DNA of 57,938 nucleotides, from assembly GCF_000455265.1 (NCBI RefSeq), contig NZ_HG005142.1:55802-113739 (forward strand), written 5' to 3'. Position 1 is the first letter of the stretch. Each line of letters starts with the position of its first letter. A model generated the notes under the pieces. That model did not search any database. It was not told the DNA's origin and saw only the letters and a list, made by a program, of their open reading frames with translations. Both the position numbers and the translations under genes were made by a program. Source of the DNA: Paenibacillus antibioticophila. GTDB lineage: Bacteria; Bacillota; Bacilli; Paenibacillales; Paenibacillaceae. Positions 26,530 to 35,377 of this stretch are shown here, in pieces.

Positions 26530-27001
26530 CTACAGCATTGTTTTAGTTCTCTTTTGATTGTCCAAATATGACTTAATACTACCGAAAACTTCATTTTTAG
26601 TGGTTTTGCCCTTAATCTGAATACTCGTTAGTAAATAATACATATACTTAAGATCAGATAATGAGACTTTGAGTATATCGTCTGGATTTAATACATATTC
26701 AGTGAACAATACCTCTTCGAAATATTTGTATACTGAATAGCTATCCTTAATTAAGAAATTATCAACTGTTATCGAGTCAATTTCTCGGAAATCAATATCA
26801 GCTTTTGGTCTAGCCTTCTTTTTCTTTCCCCAGATAACATACCTTCATAATTATCCAACTCAATAATGGACTGCTCGATTAAGTCACACGCTTGTTGTAA
26901 CTTTAAAACTAAATCTTGATGGTTAATCTGTTTCAATTTGTTTTTTTTCGATATCCAAAAGCTGCGATAATTCACGAGCCTTTTTCAGATAAAAAGCCTC
27001 C
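26530..27001 (-). pseudogene. frameshifted, 5'-truncated gene of unknown function
   Basis: Read on the minus strand, a coherent coding signal crosses three frames. It begins FYLKKARELSQLLDIEKK (first frame) and continues KLKQINHQDLVLKLQQA (second frame, shift at an A8 run at 26941-26948). It ends in the third frame (shift near 26846) with RYVIWGKKKKARPKADIDF and, towards the stop at 26532, FGSIKSYLDNQKR. The 5' end is lost at the junction with the IS256 remnant. The AT-rich composition differs from the MFS gene beside it. No family recognised. Confidence 0.5.
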
Positions 27002-27003
27002 AA

Positions 27004-27352
27004 AGCCATGGAGATCTTGGAGGCTGGATTTGACGATGCTACAGCCGTTTTAGTGCTTCCTCCTGAGTATAGAAAGCGTACTCGTACAACCAATGCGGTA
27101 GAACGTTTAAACGCCGAAATTCGGCGCAGAGAGCGTGTTATTCGCATATTTCCAAACCGTGAGTCGGTGCTCCGTCTTCTTGGGGCGTTGCTAATGGAAC
27201 AAGATGAAAAGTGGTCCATGGGCAAAAAGTATCTCGAAATGACTGAGTTTCTAGAATGGCGCAAGAACAGGAAAAAAGGAGATTCAAAAGTAGTTCGGAT
27301 CGGCTAGACAATCTCTGACGAGGATTTTACACACAATAATGGACTTGACCCA
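27004..27352 (+). mobile_element. 3' remnant of an IS256-family insertion sequence
   Basis: 27008-27307 encodes the last 99 or so residues of an IS256/Mutator-type transposase (LEAGFDDATAVL, then TTNAVERLNAEIRRRERVIR, then LLGALLMEQDEKW and YLEMTEFLEW), including the conserved C-terminal Glu region. After the stop, 27326-27351 has the family's terminal sequence character (TTTTACACACAAT, GGACTTGAC). The 5' two thirds of the transposase and the left end are missing, so it cannot move by itself. It separates two minus-strand gene fragments. Confidence 0.8.
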
Positions 27353-27636
27353 TCAGTCAACTTTTTATATAAACTATTCAGTATTGAAACTTCTGACTGA
27401 AACTCTTTAAGTTTTTTGGTCTCATCATTATTGGATATTAAGCTGTGTACTGTTTCCATTGCTCTATTATACAATTTTTCATTTTTTGGTTTGCCTGAAC
27501 CAAAAAAATCTACACAAATCCCCGTCATTTTTATCAACTTCAGCACTTCATACAAGTTGTGATTTCGATAAGTCTCACGAATCAATTCATTGAGAATTTC
27601 TGCAGTTTTAATCTCTTCCAATTCGTACATTAACAT
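27304..27636 (-). CDS. protein of unknown function, 3' end fused into IS256 remnant
   Basis: 110 residues; the last 14 or so (SSPLLCVKSSSEIV) are encoded by the end of the IS256 remnant, so the native C terminus has been lost. The remaining part is helical and AT-rich (NELIRETYRNHNLYEVLKLIK). The ATG at 27636 follows AAAGGGG, 14 nt downstream of the next gene, so the two were an operon. The fragments at 26530-27001 may be the missing 3' part or a second gene; that cannot be decided from sequence alone. Confidence 0.5.
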   Translation of the reverse strand: MLMYELEEIKTAEILNELIRETYRNHNLYEVLKLIKMTGICVDFFGSGKPKNEKLYNRAMETVHSLISNNDETKKLKEFQSEVSILNSLYKKLTDGSSPLLCVKSSSEIV

Positions 27637-27650
27637 GTTTTATGCCCCTT

Positions 27651-28532
27651 TTAATACAAGTTCAGATAATACAATAGTTCAAACATCCGAGATAAAAACT
27701 TTGAATAGTCAAAATTCTCTCCTCGCTTTAAACCTTTTATCATGTCCTGCACATTGTTCCACTTTTCAAGCATAATTGGATACGTAATTCTATGCTCATG
27801 CTCCCTCATTAGCTTTAAGTTAGCTAAGTGTTGAGATATTACATCTTCATAAGTCACGGATTGAATTCTCGAAGGGGAGTATAAAGAAACGTCAGAAGAA
27901 CTAACGAAAGCTGATTGGCGCATGCGTAATTGTGCTATTCTGTCCAGTTCTCCTTGTCGTCTTACTTGCAATAATTCATGCTGAAACATTTTCTCAATCT
28001 TATTAACTTGAATAGATGAGAAAGGAATACCCATATCAATTTGTGTTCTCAAATCTTCCGTCAAAGGCAGTTCGTTATAATCAGTCGGCAAATCCCAGCC
28101 CTGCTCATATCGAATGAGTATCTCGTCACGTTCAAGATCAATTTTATGAAAACCATTCGTAATATCTTTAATCAGTTCAGCAGAGATCATCGTATAGTTC
28201 CCCAAGCAAGTTTCACCAAGCTGATATGTCTTATTCTCCTTGCGATGATGAACGATATAGCAGTATCTAAGCGTTATTCCACATTCGCATTTATACGGAC
28301 GGTTACCATAACCACCATCTAGTATCTCTTTCAGTTCCCAGTCGTTTAATTTTTCCCAAACCTCATCTATTGATACGTTGGAATGCAGCACAATTCCCTT
28401 TTTATGAGCGAGTTTCTCTAACCATTTACTTTTTTTACTTTGCTTCAAATAGCTCTGCAAAAAGATTAATTGATTGTCATCCAACAATTGAAATAATCGA
28501 TTAACTTCCTTTTCAGTTAAAGGGGGTGGCAT
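27651..28532 (-). CDS. protein of unknown function with a Cys-rich (possibly Zn-binding) motif
   Basis: 293 residues with the start at 28532 (MPPPLTEKEV), which has GGAGGGAGAGAA directly upstream; a frame 6 codons longer lacks a site. The N-terminal 90 residues are helical. A segment with YKCECGITLRYCYIVHH, then GETCLGNYT, holds four to five closely placed Cys that could bind zinc. The rest is helical and Gln/Arg-rich. It is AT-rich and divergent from 28639, with an operator-like palindrome in between. The family is not recognised with confidence. Confidence 0.65.
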   Translation of the reverse strand: MPPPLTEKEVNRLFQLLDDNQLIFLQSYLKQSKKSKWLEKLAHKKGIVLHSNVSIDEVWEKLNDWELKEILDGGYGNRPYKCECGITLRYCYIVHHRKENKTYQLGETCLGNYTMISAELIKDITNGFHKIDLERDEILIRYEQGWDLPTDYNELPLTEDLRTQIDMGIPFSSIQVNKIEKMFQHELLQVRRQGELDRIAQLRMRQSAFVSSSDVSLYSPSRIQSVTYEDVISQHLANLKLMREHEHRITYPIMLEKWNNVQDMIKGLKRGENFDYSKFLSRMFELLYYLNLY

Positions 28533-28574
28533 TTCTCTCCCTCCATTCAAAGCTAGGTCTTAGTAACTAAATCG

Positions 28575-28605
28575 TACCATAAAATTAAGGTAACTATGGT
28601 ATAAT
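28575..28605 (+). promoter_or_regulatory. promoter with operator-like palindrome
   Basis: TACCATA (28575-28581), 13 nt, TATGGTA (28595-28601): a perfect 7-bp inverted repeat whose right arm overlaps the -10 TATAAT (28600-28605) of the downstream pair. A repressor bound here would block that promoter. No good -35 was found. Confidence 0.5.
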
Positions 28606-28638
28606 ATGAATACTACAGTTCCAAGTGAGGTGAAGTCG

Positions 28639-28899
28639 ATGAAATGGGGAGAAATTACCGAATTGCATCCAAGTCGCTTTGTACTTGTCGAAGCAATCAA
28701 AGCAAGCTCCAGCAATCGCGTACGTCAGTTAGAGGAAATGGCAGTCATTCAGGATTACGATAATCCGCAGGAAGCGTGGAGCGGCTATAAAGAGCTGCAT
28801 AAGTTACATCCGTCTCGTGAGTTGTATGTATTCCATACGAGTAGAAAAGATGTAGAAGTTGTTGAAGAGTTTTTCTCAGGAGTGCGGCAGCAACTATGA
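28639..28899 (+). CDS. small protein of unknown function, coupled to a retropepsin-like protein
   Basis: 86 residues with the start at 28639 (MKWGEITELHPSRFVLVEAI), preceded by GAGGTGAAGTCG. A repeated phrase stands out: ELHPSRFVLVEA near the N terminus and KLHPSRELYVFHT near the C terminus, suggesting an internal duplication of a strand-turn-strand unit. The last codons overlap the next gene as ATGA, so the products are made in step. I have no function to offer. Confidence 0.7.
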   Translation: MKWGEITELHPSRFVLVEAIKASSSNRVRQLEEMAVIQDYDNPQEAWSGYKELHKLHPSRELYVFHTSRKDVEVVEEFFSGVRQQL

Positions 28900-29285
28900 A
28901 GATAAGACTACAGAATGGTTTACCTATTGTATCCTTGACTTTAACTCGAAATGACCAATCTATCGTGCTGAACAATGTATTATTTGACACAGGCTGCGCG
29001 GCAACAGTATTCGATACCGATGCATTAGCGGCAATAGGTATCTACATTGATTTTATCAATGGACGTGCCAAGCGAATGTATGGGGTAGGAGGAACGAGTG
29101 AGGTTTGCTATGAACAGCAGATTTCTGAGTTTCGTATTGAAGAGGTCATTTTAGATGACTTTTCGATTCAGCTTGGTTCGATTCAAGAACCCTATGGATT
29201 TGATGGAATTGTAGGCATTGATTTTATGATAAGAGCCAAATGCAAAGTGAATTTCGAAACTATGACTATTGAGCTTGAAAAATAG
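28896..29285 (+). CDS. retropepsin-like aspartyl protease domain protein
   Basis: 129 residues. VLFDTGCAATVFD carries the DTG catalytic triplet of clan AA aspartic proteases (Asp at about 31), and EPYGFDGIVGIDFM near residue 105 matches the downstream hydrophobic-Gly motif of the single-lobe retropepsin fold. Single-lobe enzymes act as homodimers. There is no signal peptide, so it should act in the cytoplasm. It overlaps the preceding small gene by 4 nt, which suggests that gene encodes a partner or substrate; that is inference. Confidence 0.75.
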   Translation: MKIRLQNGLPIVSLTLTRNDQSIVLNNVLFDTGCAATVFDTDALAAIGIYIDFINGRAKRMYGVGGTSEVCYEQQISEFRIEEVILDDFSIQLGSIQEPYGFDGIVGIDFMIRAKCKVNFETMTIELEK

Positions 29286-29334
29286 ACCAAGCGATACCGT
29301 CCATCCATGGACAGCGATCACTTGGTCTATTTTT
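29278..29334. terminator. bidirectional terminator after the retropepsin-like gene
   Basis: AAAAATAGACCAAG / CTTGGTCTATTTTT with inner GTCCAT / ATGGAC pairing. The stop codon lies in the left arm. Confidence 0.8.
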
Positions 29335-29358
29335 ATACAAACTAGTCCTATTAAATTC

Positions 29359-29394
29359 AAAAAAAAGAGCCTCCTCGCTCCTATGCGGAAGCTC
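29359..29394 (-). terminator. terminator of gerE
   Basis: On the minus strand GAGCTTCC / GGAGGCTC (one wobble) followed by eight T. Confidence 0.65.
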
Positions 29395-29458
29395 GTAAGC
29401 TCTCAGTTTTGCATTCACACTGCAAATGACGACAGTGAGCGGAACTTACCGCACATCG

Positions 29459-29683
29459 TCAGATTTTCAACTCCCCAAGCTTGATCAGCTCGACAACCGC
29501 CTGTGCCCGGCCCTTTACGTTCAGTTTTTGCATGACATTGGAAATGTGGTTCCGGACTGTCTTCTCACTGATAAACAGCTGTCCTGCAATATCCCGTGTC
29601 GTTTTATCCTGCACGAGGAGCTCAAAAACTTCCCGTTCACGATGTGTTAACAGAAATTTGCTGTTGCGATCGCTAGTCTTCAA
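29459..29683 (-). CDS. gerE: GerE, late mother-cell transcriptional regulator
   Basis: GerE is a stand-alone LuxR-type helix-turn-helix that acts with sigma-K to switch late spore-coat and crust genes on or off. The 74-residue length equals B. subtilis GerE. The block LTHREREVFELLVQDKTT, then FISEKTVRNHISNVMQKL, is nearly identical to that protein as I remember it. The start is TTG at 29683 with AAGGAGG about 11 nt upstream. Its presence in the same window as a putative spore-glycan locus is suggestive, but gerE is 6.7 kb away from that locus and not in its operons. Confidence 0.93.
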   Translation of the reverse strand: MKTSDRNSKFLLTHREREVFELLVQDKTTRDIAGQLFISEKTVRNHISNVMQKLNVKGRAQAVVELIKLGELKI

Positions 29684-29799
29684 AATGCGTCACCCCTCCT
29701 TGCTTGGGTTTTTGGTTTAACAAGGTTCAGGGATACAGTCAACACATCTTATGAAGAAACCGGGTTAATGGTGCGGTATGCAGGCAATTTGGGCTTGAG

Positions 29800-31338
<1,539 letters not shown>

Positions 31339-31347
31339 TCAGTTATT

Positions 31348-31773
31348 CTATTCCGCCGGCGGATAAGTTTCTTTCAGAAATTGAACCGACTGATTGATCA
31401 ATGCTATTAAAATATCTTCATTAATATCCGCCAATTTATTGATATAAACGCAGCCTTTTCCCGCTGTATGCTTGCCCAACTGTTCGAGCAGGTTATCCCG
31501 CGCTTCATCCCCCGTTGCGAAATACAAGCTGATCTTCGCCTTTCTCGGGGAGAAACCCACGAGCGGCGCATCGCCTTCATGCCCGGAGGCGTATTTGTAA
31601 TGATAGGATCCGAACCCGATGATGCTGGATCCCCACATTTTTGCCGGATAGCCTGTCGTTTCACTGAACATATCCAATAGCCGATAGGCATCTTCACGTT
31701 TTTGGGGTTGATCCACATTTTCGATAAATTCGATGACGCTGTTTTCAGTTTCCTTTGTTTTCTGCTGATACAT
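31348..31773 (-). CDS. DUF1801 (YdhG-like) protein
   Basis: 141 residues with the recognisable order WGSSIIGFGSYHYKYASG, then GFSPRKAKISLYF, then LGKHTAGKGCVYINKL. This is the DUF1801 pattern, a small cytoplasmic alpha/beta fold of unknown biochemical role common in Firmicutes. It follows the marR gene on the same strand, with a hairpin between them. Confidence 0.82.
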   Translation of the reverse strand: MYQQKTKETENSVIEFIENVDQPQKREDAYRLLDMFSETTGYPAKMWGSSIIGFGSYHYKYASGHEGDAPLVGFSPRKAKISLYFATGDEARDNLLEQLGKHTAGKGCVYINKLADINEDILIALINQSVQFLKETYPPAE

Positions 31774-31837
31774 CGCTAATTCGCCTCTCTTCTACGGCAG
31801 ACCGTTTATAATTTTGAAGCTGCTCTATATGAACGAT

Positions 31838-31866
31838 TTTGAAAAGAAGCCTGCCCGCAGGCAAGC
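31838..31866 (-). terminator. terminator of the marR-type gene
   Basis: On the minus strand GCTTGCCTGC / GCAGGC followed by TTCTTTTC. Confidence 0.6.
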
Positions 31867-31889
31867 TCCTCTCCGTCTCCCTCAAGACT

Positions 31890-32339
31890 TTAATCACGGT
31901 CCGATTTCGGGACATCATTCTGCGAAAGCTTTTCGATGACCCCAATCAGAATCTCCAATTCATGTGAGGTTAAATCCGAAAGGTGAGCTTTTAAAACCTT
32001 GCGCGACCGGTTCCCCGCTTCCTTATAGACGTCTGCCCCATGCTCGGTGACCGACAGAAGCACCGCCCGGCGGTCTTGTTCATCATGCCTGCGCTCGATA
32101 TAACCGCTTTGAACTAGACGATCAGCCATTACGGTGATCGCACTCGGCTTAACGTCCAATTTCTCTGACAGGTAACTGACGTTGCAGGACTTACTGCGGT
32201 AGATCAAGCTCAGCATCTGGAACTGGGGACCTGTCAGGCCAAGCTCACTGTGCTGCATAATTTCACTATGGATTTTACGAAAACTGTTAGACCATGCAGC
32301 CAGTAGGCGTTCAATATAATGATCCAGGTCAAAATCCAA
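31890..32339 (-). CDS. MarR-family transcriptional regulator
   Basis: 149 residues with the MarR winged-helix core: LTGPQFQMLSLIYRS, then VSYLSEKLDVKPSAITVMADRL (recognition helix), then IERRHDEQDRRAVLLSVTEHG (wing). These proteins are dimeric ligand-responsive repressors. The start is TTG at 32339 after GAGGTGAAAAACA. The target is unknown; the downstream DUF1801 gene and the divergent rpiR gene are the neighbours. No palindromic operator stood out upstream. Confidence 0.88.
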   Translation of the reverse strand: MDFDLDHYIERLLAAWSNSFRKIHSEIMQHSELGLTGPQFQMLSLIYRSKSCNVSYLSEKLDVKPSAITVMADRLVQSGYIERRHDEQDRRAVLLSVTEHGADVYKEAGNRSRKVLKAHLSDLTSHELEILIGVIEKLSQNDVPKSDRD

Positions 32340-32457
32340 TGTTTTTCACCTCGGCAATCCTTGATTCTACCATTTTAGTGTAGTATGCAATTGCACAAAT
32401 CACAACAGTAAATCATGCCTGCTTGATTTCACCGGGAGAATTGGTTATGATGAAATC

Positions 32458-32502
32458 AAAATAATTTTCATGTATATTAATGATAACATAAAAATAATTT
32501 TC
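32458..32502 (+). promoter_or_regulatory. direct repeats upstream of rpiR-nagBA (putative operator)
   Basis: AAAATAATTTTC occurs twice, at 32458-32469 and 32491-32502, exactly 33 bp apart (three helical turns). Each copy has dyad character (AAAATAATTTT). The position between the upstream promoter region and the ribosome site suits autoregulation by the RpiR-type protein. Confidence 0.5.
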
Positions 32503-32528
32503 TTCCGGAAAGAGGGTGATTATAGAAT

Positions 32529-33401
32529 ATGCTGTCGCCGATTTTGCATGCAGTATCCAGCCATCTGGAGACACTCCCGCCTCAAGAGAGACGTCTGGGG
32601 GAGTATATTCTGGAGCATTCCTCCGCTGTAATTCACCTTGGGATTACGGAGTTAGCCAATACATGCGGAATTAGCCCGTCTACAGTGACGCGCTTTTGCA
32701 AAACCTTTCACTTCAAGGGGTTTCCTGATTTCAAAATGAAGCTGGCCGGAGAGCTGGCCCATCAGACATCGGAAGCCCAGTATCAGGATATTATTGCCGG
32801 AAATGACTTGCACAAAATCGTGCAGGCTATGGAAGCAAACCATGTGGCATCCATTACGGACACAACCCGGCTATTGGACATGAATACACTCCAGAGAGCT
32901 ATTCATGCTTTGTGCCGGGCCAGCAGGATCGATTTATACGGGGTGGCCACATCTTCCATTATTGCGCAGGACTTTTATCAAAAGCTGATTCGAATCGGCA
33001 AAAATAGTACTGCATTTTCCGATTCGCATATGCAGATTACTTCGGCGTCCGGACTTCAGGCCGGGGATGCGGCGCTTGCCATTTCCTACAGCGGGGAAAC
33101 CCCGGAGACCATTGATGCCCTGAGGTGCGCAAGAGACAGCGGAGCCGTAACGATCTCGCTGACGCAATACGGCAGCAACTCGCTCGCCTCTATGGCTGAT
33201 ATCTCTTTGTTCTCATCCTCACTTGAAGAGGGGATGCGCCGGGGAGATATGGCATCCAGAATCGCTCAGCTTCATGTTATCGATATTCTATTTACAGGTA
33301 TGGTCAGTACAGAGTTCGAGGATTTCATTCCGAGATTGGAAGGTTCTTATCAGAACGTTCAAGCATACAGAATATCCAAGGAGGGTAACAAAAATGATTA
33401 A
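32529..33401 (+). CDS. RpiR-family regulator (MurR-like) with SIS domain
   Basis: 290 residues. An N-terminal HTH_6 domain (LGEYILEHSSAVIHLGITEL, then CGISPSTVTRFCKTFHFKGF) is followed by a SIS sugar-phosphate-binding domain (from about 120; GDAALAISYSGETPETIDA). Because it forms an operon with nagB and nagA, the likely effector is an amino-sugar phosphate such as GlcNAc-6-P or GlcN-6-P. It replaces the GntR-type NagR usual in B. subtilis. Its 3' end overlaps the nagB start by 8 nt. Confidence 0.88.
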   Translation: MLSPILHAVSSHLETLPPQERRLGEYILEHSSAVIHLGITELANTCGISPSTVTRFCKTFHFKGFPDFKMKLAGELAHQTSEAQYQDIIAGNDLHKIVQAMEANHVASITDTTRLLDMNTLQRAIHALCRASRIDLYGVATSSIIAQDFYQKLIRIGKNSTAFSDSHMQITSASGLQAGDAALAISYSGETPETIDALRCARDSGAVTISLTQYGSNSLASMADISLFSSSLEEGMRRGDMASRIAQLHVIDILFTGMVSTEFEDFIPRLEGSYQNVQAYRISKEGNKND

Positions 33402-34113
33402 TATTATTAAAGTGAACAGTGAACAACAATTTAATGAGACCGGTGCCGGTATTATCGCCAGCTTGCTGCAATCCAATCCCCGGGCTATTTTGGGTCTGGC
33501 TACCGGCGGCACGCCTGTAGGCGTATATCAGAAGCTGGTAGAACTATATCGTGAAGGTGTGGTCAGCTTCAAACAAGCCAGCAGCTACAATCTGGATGAG
33601 TATGTCGGTCTGCCTGAGAATCATCCGGAGAGCTACCGCCGGTTCATGAATGAAAAGCTGTTCAATCATATCGATATTCCGATTGAGAATACACATGTTC
33701 CTTCCGGAAATTCAGAGAAAGCCGCAGAAGAATATACCCGACTGCTGGAGAAGGCGGGACAGATTGACCTGCAATTGCTTGGCGTGGGACATAACGGACA
33801 TATTGGATTTAACGAGCCGAGCGAGAACCTGCACGGACCAACCCATATCGTGGAATTGGATGAACTAACACGCCAGGCCAATGCGCGCTATTTCCCTTCA
33901 ATTGAAGAAGTTCCAACCCATGCGGTCACGATGGGGATTGGCACGATCCTGCAAGCCAAGCAGATTTTGTTGATGGCAAAGGGCGCCGACAAAGCCGAAA
34001 TTGTGGCCAAAGCGTTAAAAGGACCGATCACGACTCAATGCCCGGCATCCTTGCTCCAGACTCACGCTAATGTTGTCGTTGTGTTGGACCAAGCCGCAGG
34101 GGGACTTCTCTAA
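33394..34113 (+). CDS. nagB: glucosamine-6-phosphate deaminase
   Basis: NagB converts GlcN-6-P to fructose-6-P and ammonia. With the start at 33394 it has 239 residues; AAGGAGGGTAACAAA is directly upstream, and a much longer frame upstream is just the shifted rpiR reading. Active-site blocks LGLATGGTPVGVY, YNLDEYVGL and GVGHNGHIGFNEP are intact. The short C terminus, lacking the allosteric tail of the E. coli enzyme, is typical of Gram-positive NagB. Its stop shares one base with the nagA start. Confidence 0.94.
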   Translation: MINIIKVNSEQQFNETGAGIIASLLQSNPRAILGLATGGTPVGVYQKLVELYREGVVSFKQASSYNLDEYVGLPENHPESYRRFMNEKLFNHIDIPIENTHVPSGNSEKAAEEYTRLLEKAGQIDLQLLGVGHNGHIGFNEPSENLHGPTHIVELDELTRQANARYFPSIEEVPTHAVTMGIGTILQAKQILLMAKGADKAEIVAKALKGPITTQCPASLLQTHANVVVVLDQAAGGLL

Positions 34114-35300
34114 TGGAATCCTCTTCTCTGCAAATTATCCACGCACAGGTTGTTACTCCACGGGGCATCATTAAGGACGGCGCAGTTTCGGTAGAAAACG
34201 GAGTGATCCGTTATGTGGGTACAACCCCGGGCCTCGCCTCGGCAGGCTTGTCGACCCATGAAGCTATTGATGCGCAGGGGGCCTATGTCCTGCCGGGATT
34301 TATCGATATACATGTTCACGGCGGCATGCTCCAGGATTTTTCGGCGCCAAGCAAACAAGCATTCGATGATATTACCAAGCTGCACCTGAGTCAAGGCACG
34401 ACCTCGATGCTAGCCACCACCATGACTATGCCAAAAGAGGTTATTGATGCGGTTCTGGAAGAAGTTCATCGCTATATAGAGGACGGGATGCCTTATGCCA
34501 AGCTGGCAGGTGTCCATTTGGAGGGTCCCTTCATCAACCCGAATTGGCCCGGCGCCCAGAATCCAGCGCACATCGTTCCTCCCAACAAGGCTTGGGTCGA
34601 GCAATGGAATGCTAAATATCCCGGCCTAATCAAGCAGGTGACCCTTGCTCCTGAACAAGAAGGAGCGCATGAGCTTATCGCATTCCTTCGCAGTCAAGCG
34701 ATCGTTGCTGCTGCAGGCCATACAGATGCAACCTATGAGGAGATCATGTCGGCTGTTGAAGTGGGTCTCCATCATGCAGTGCATACCTTCAATGCGATGA
34801 CTCCGTTCCACCATCGCAAGCCGGGAACTGCCGGGGCCGTGCTAAGCAGCCCAGCTATCAGCGCAGAGATTATTGCCGATGGGATTCATGTGCATAAAGC
34901 AGGCATCCAGTTGCTTGCCCAAGTCAAGAATAACCGGAATCTGATTCTGATCACGGATGCGATGTCCGCAGCTGGGTTAGGGAACGGAGATTATATGCTT
35001 GGCGATTTGCCTGTCGTCGTCAAGGATAATGTATGTACGCTTAAAGAGGATGAAGGAACCTTGGCCGGGAGCACCTTGACCATGATTCGCGGCTTCCGAC
35101 ACCTGGTTCAGGAGATTGGCATGACGATAGAGCAAGCATCAGAAGCAGCAAGCGGCAACCCGGCGCGACTGCTAAGAATCGATCACTCCACCGGCTCCAT
35201 CGAGACCGGAAAGCTGGCGGACCTGCTGCTTGTCAGTACGGACCTGCAATTGGAAAAGATTTGGGTCGAGGGCCGTGCCTTCCAGAGTGAACTTCAATAG
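34113..35300 (+). CDS. nagA: N-acetylglucosamine-6-phosphate deacetylase
   Basis: NagA removes acetate from GlcNAc-6-P, feeding NagB. The 395-residue amidohydrolase has FIDIHVHGGMLQDF (metal ligands), GVHLEGPFIN (metal-binding Glu), AAGHTDATYEE, HAVHTFNAM and ITDAMSAAG (catalytic Asp). Translation is coupled to nagB by TAATG. Together with rpiR it forms a self-regulated amino-sugar salvage operon that would use chitin or peptidoglycan breakdown products. No PTS transporter lies in the window. Confidence 0.94.
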   Translation: MESSSLQIIHAQVVTPRGIIKDGAVSVENGVIRYVGTTPGLASAGLSTHEAIDAQGAYVLPGFIDIHVHGGMLQDFSAPSKQAFDDITKLHLSQGTTSMLATTMTMPKEVIDAVLEEVHRYIEDGMPYAKLAGVHLEGPFINPNWPGAQNPAHIVPPNKAWVEQWNAKYPGLIKQVTLAPEQEGAHELIAFLRSQAIVAAAGHTDATYEEIMSAVEVGLHHAVHTFNAMTPFHHRKPGTAGAVLSSPAISAEIIADGIHVHKAGIQLLAQVKNNRNLILITDAMSAAGLGNGDYMLGDLPVVVKDNVCTLKEDEGTLAGSTLTMIRGFRHLVQEIGMTIEQASEAASGNPARLLRIDHSTGSIETGKLADLLLVSTDLQLEKIWVEGRAFQSELQ

Positions 35301-35312
35301 GTCTATGTAAAA

Positions 35313-35360
35313 AAAAGAACTGTCCGTGATTCCCCCGAGGGAAGGGACAGTTCTTCTTTT
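35313..35360. terminator. bidirectional terminator after nagA
   Basis: AAGAACTGTCC / GGGACAGTTCTT with T/A runs on both sides; it also serves the convergent yhcN-like gene. Confidence 0.8.
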
Positions 35361-35377
35361 GCTACAGACTCCTGTCT

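Noticed and set aside
26923..27264. Minus-strand 113-codon frame antisense to the IS256 transposase remnant
   Set aside because: Most of it is the antisense shadow of the transposase; only the last 20 or so codons belong to the fragmented gene.
28639..29285. Toxin-antitoxin pair
   Set aside because: The overlap and the operator would fit, but the second protein is a retropepsin-like protease and neither resembles a known TA family; kept as a finding without that label.
29684..29799. Sigma-K promoter of gerE (CATAAGATG)
   Set aside because: The last fixed base does not match CATAnnnTA and no -35 supports it; too weak to list.
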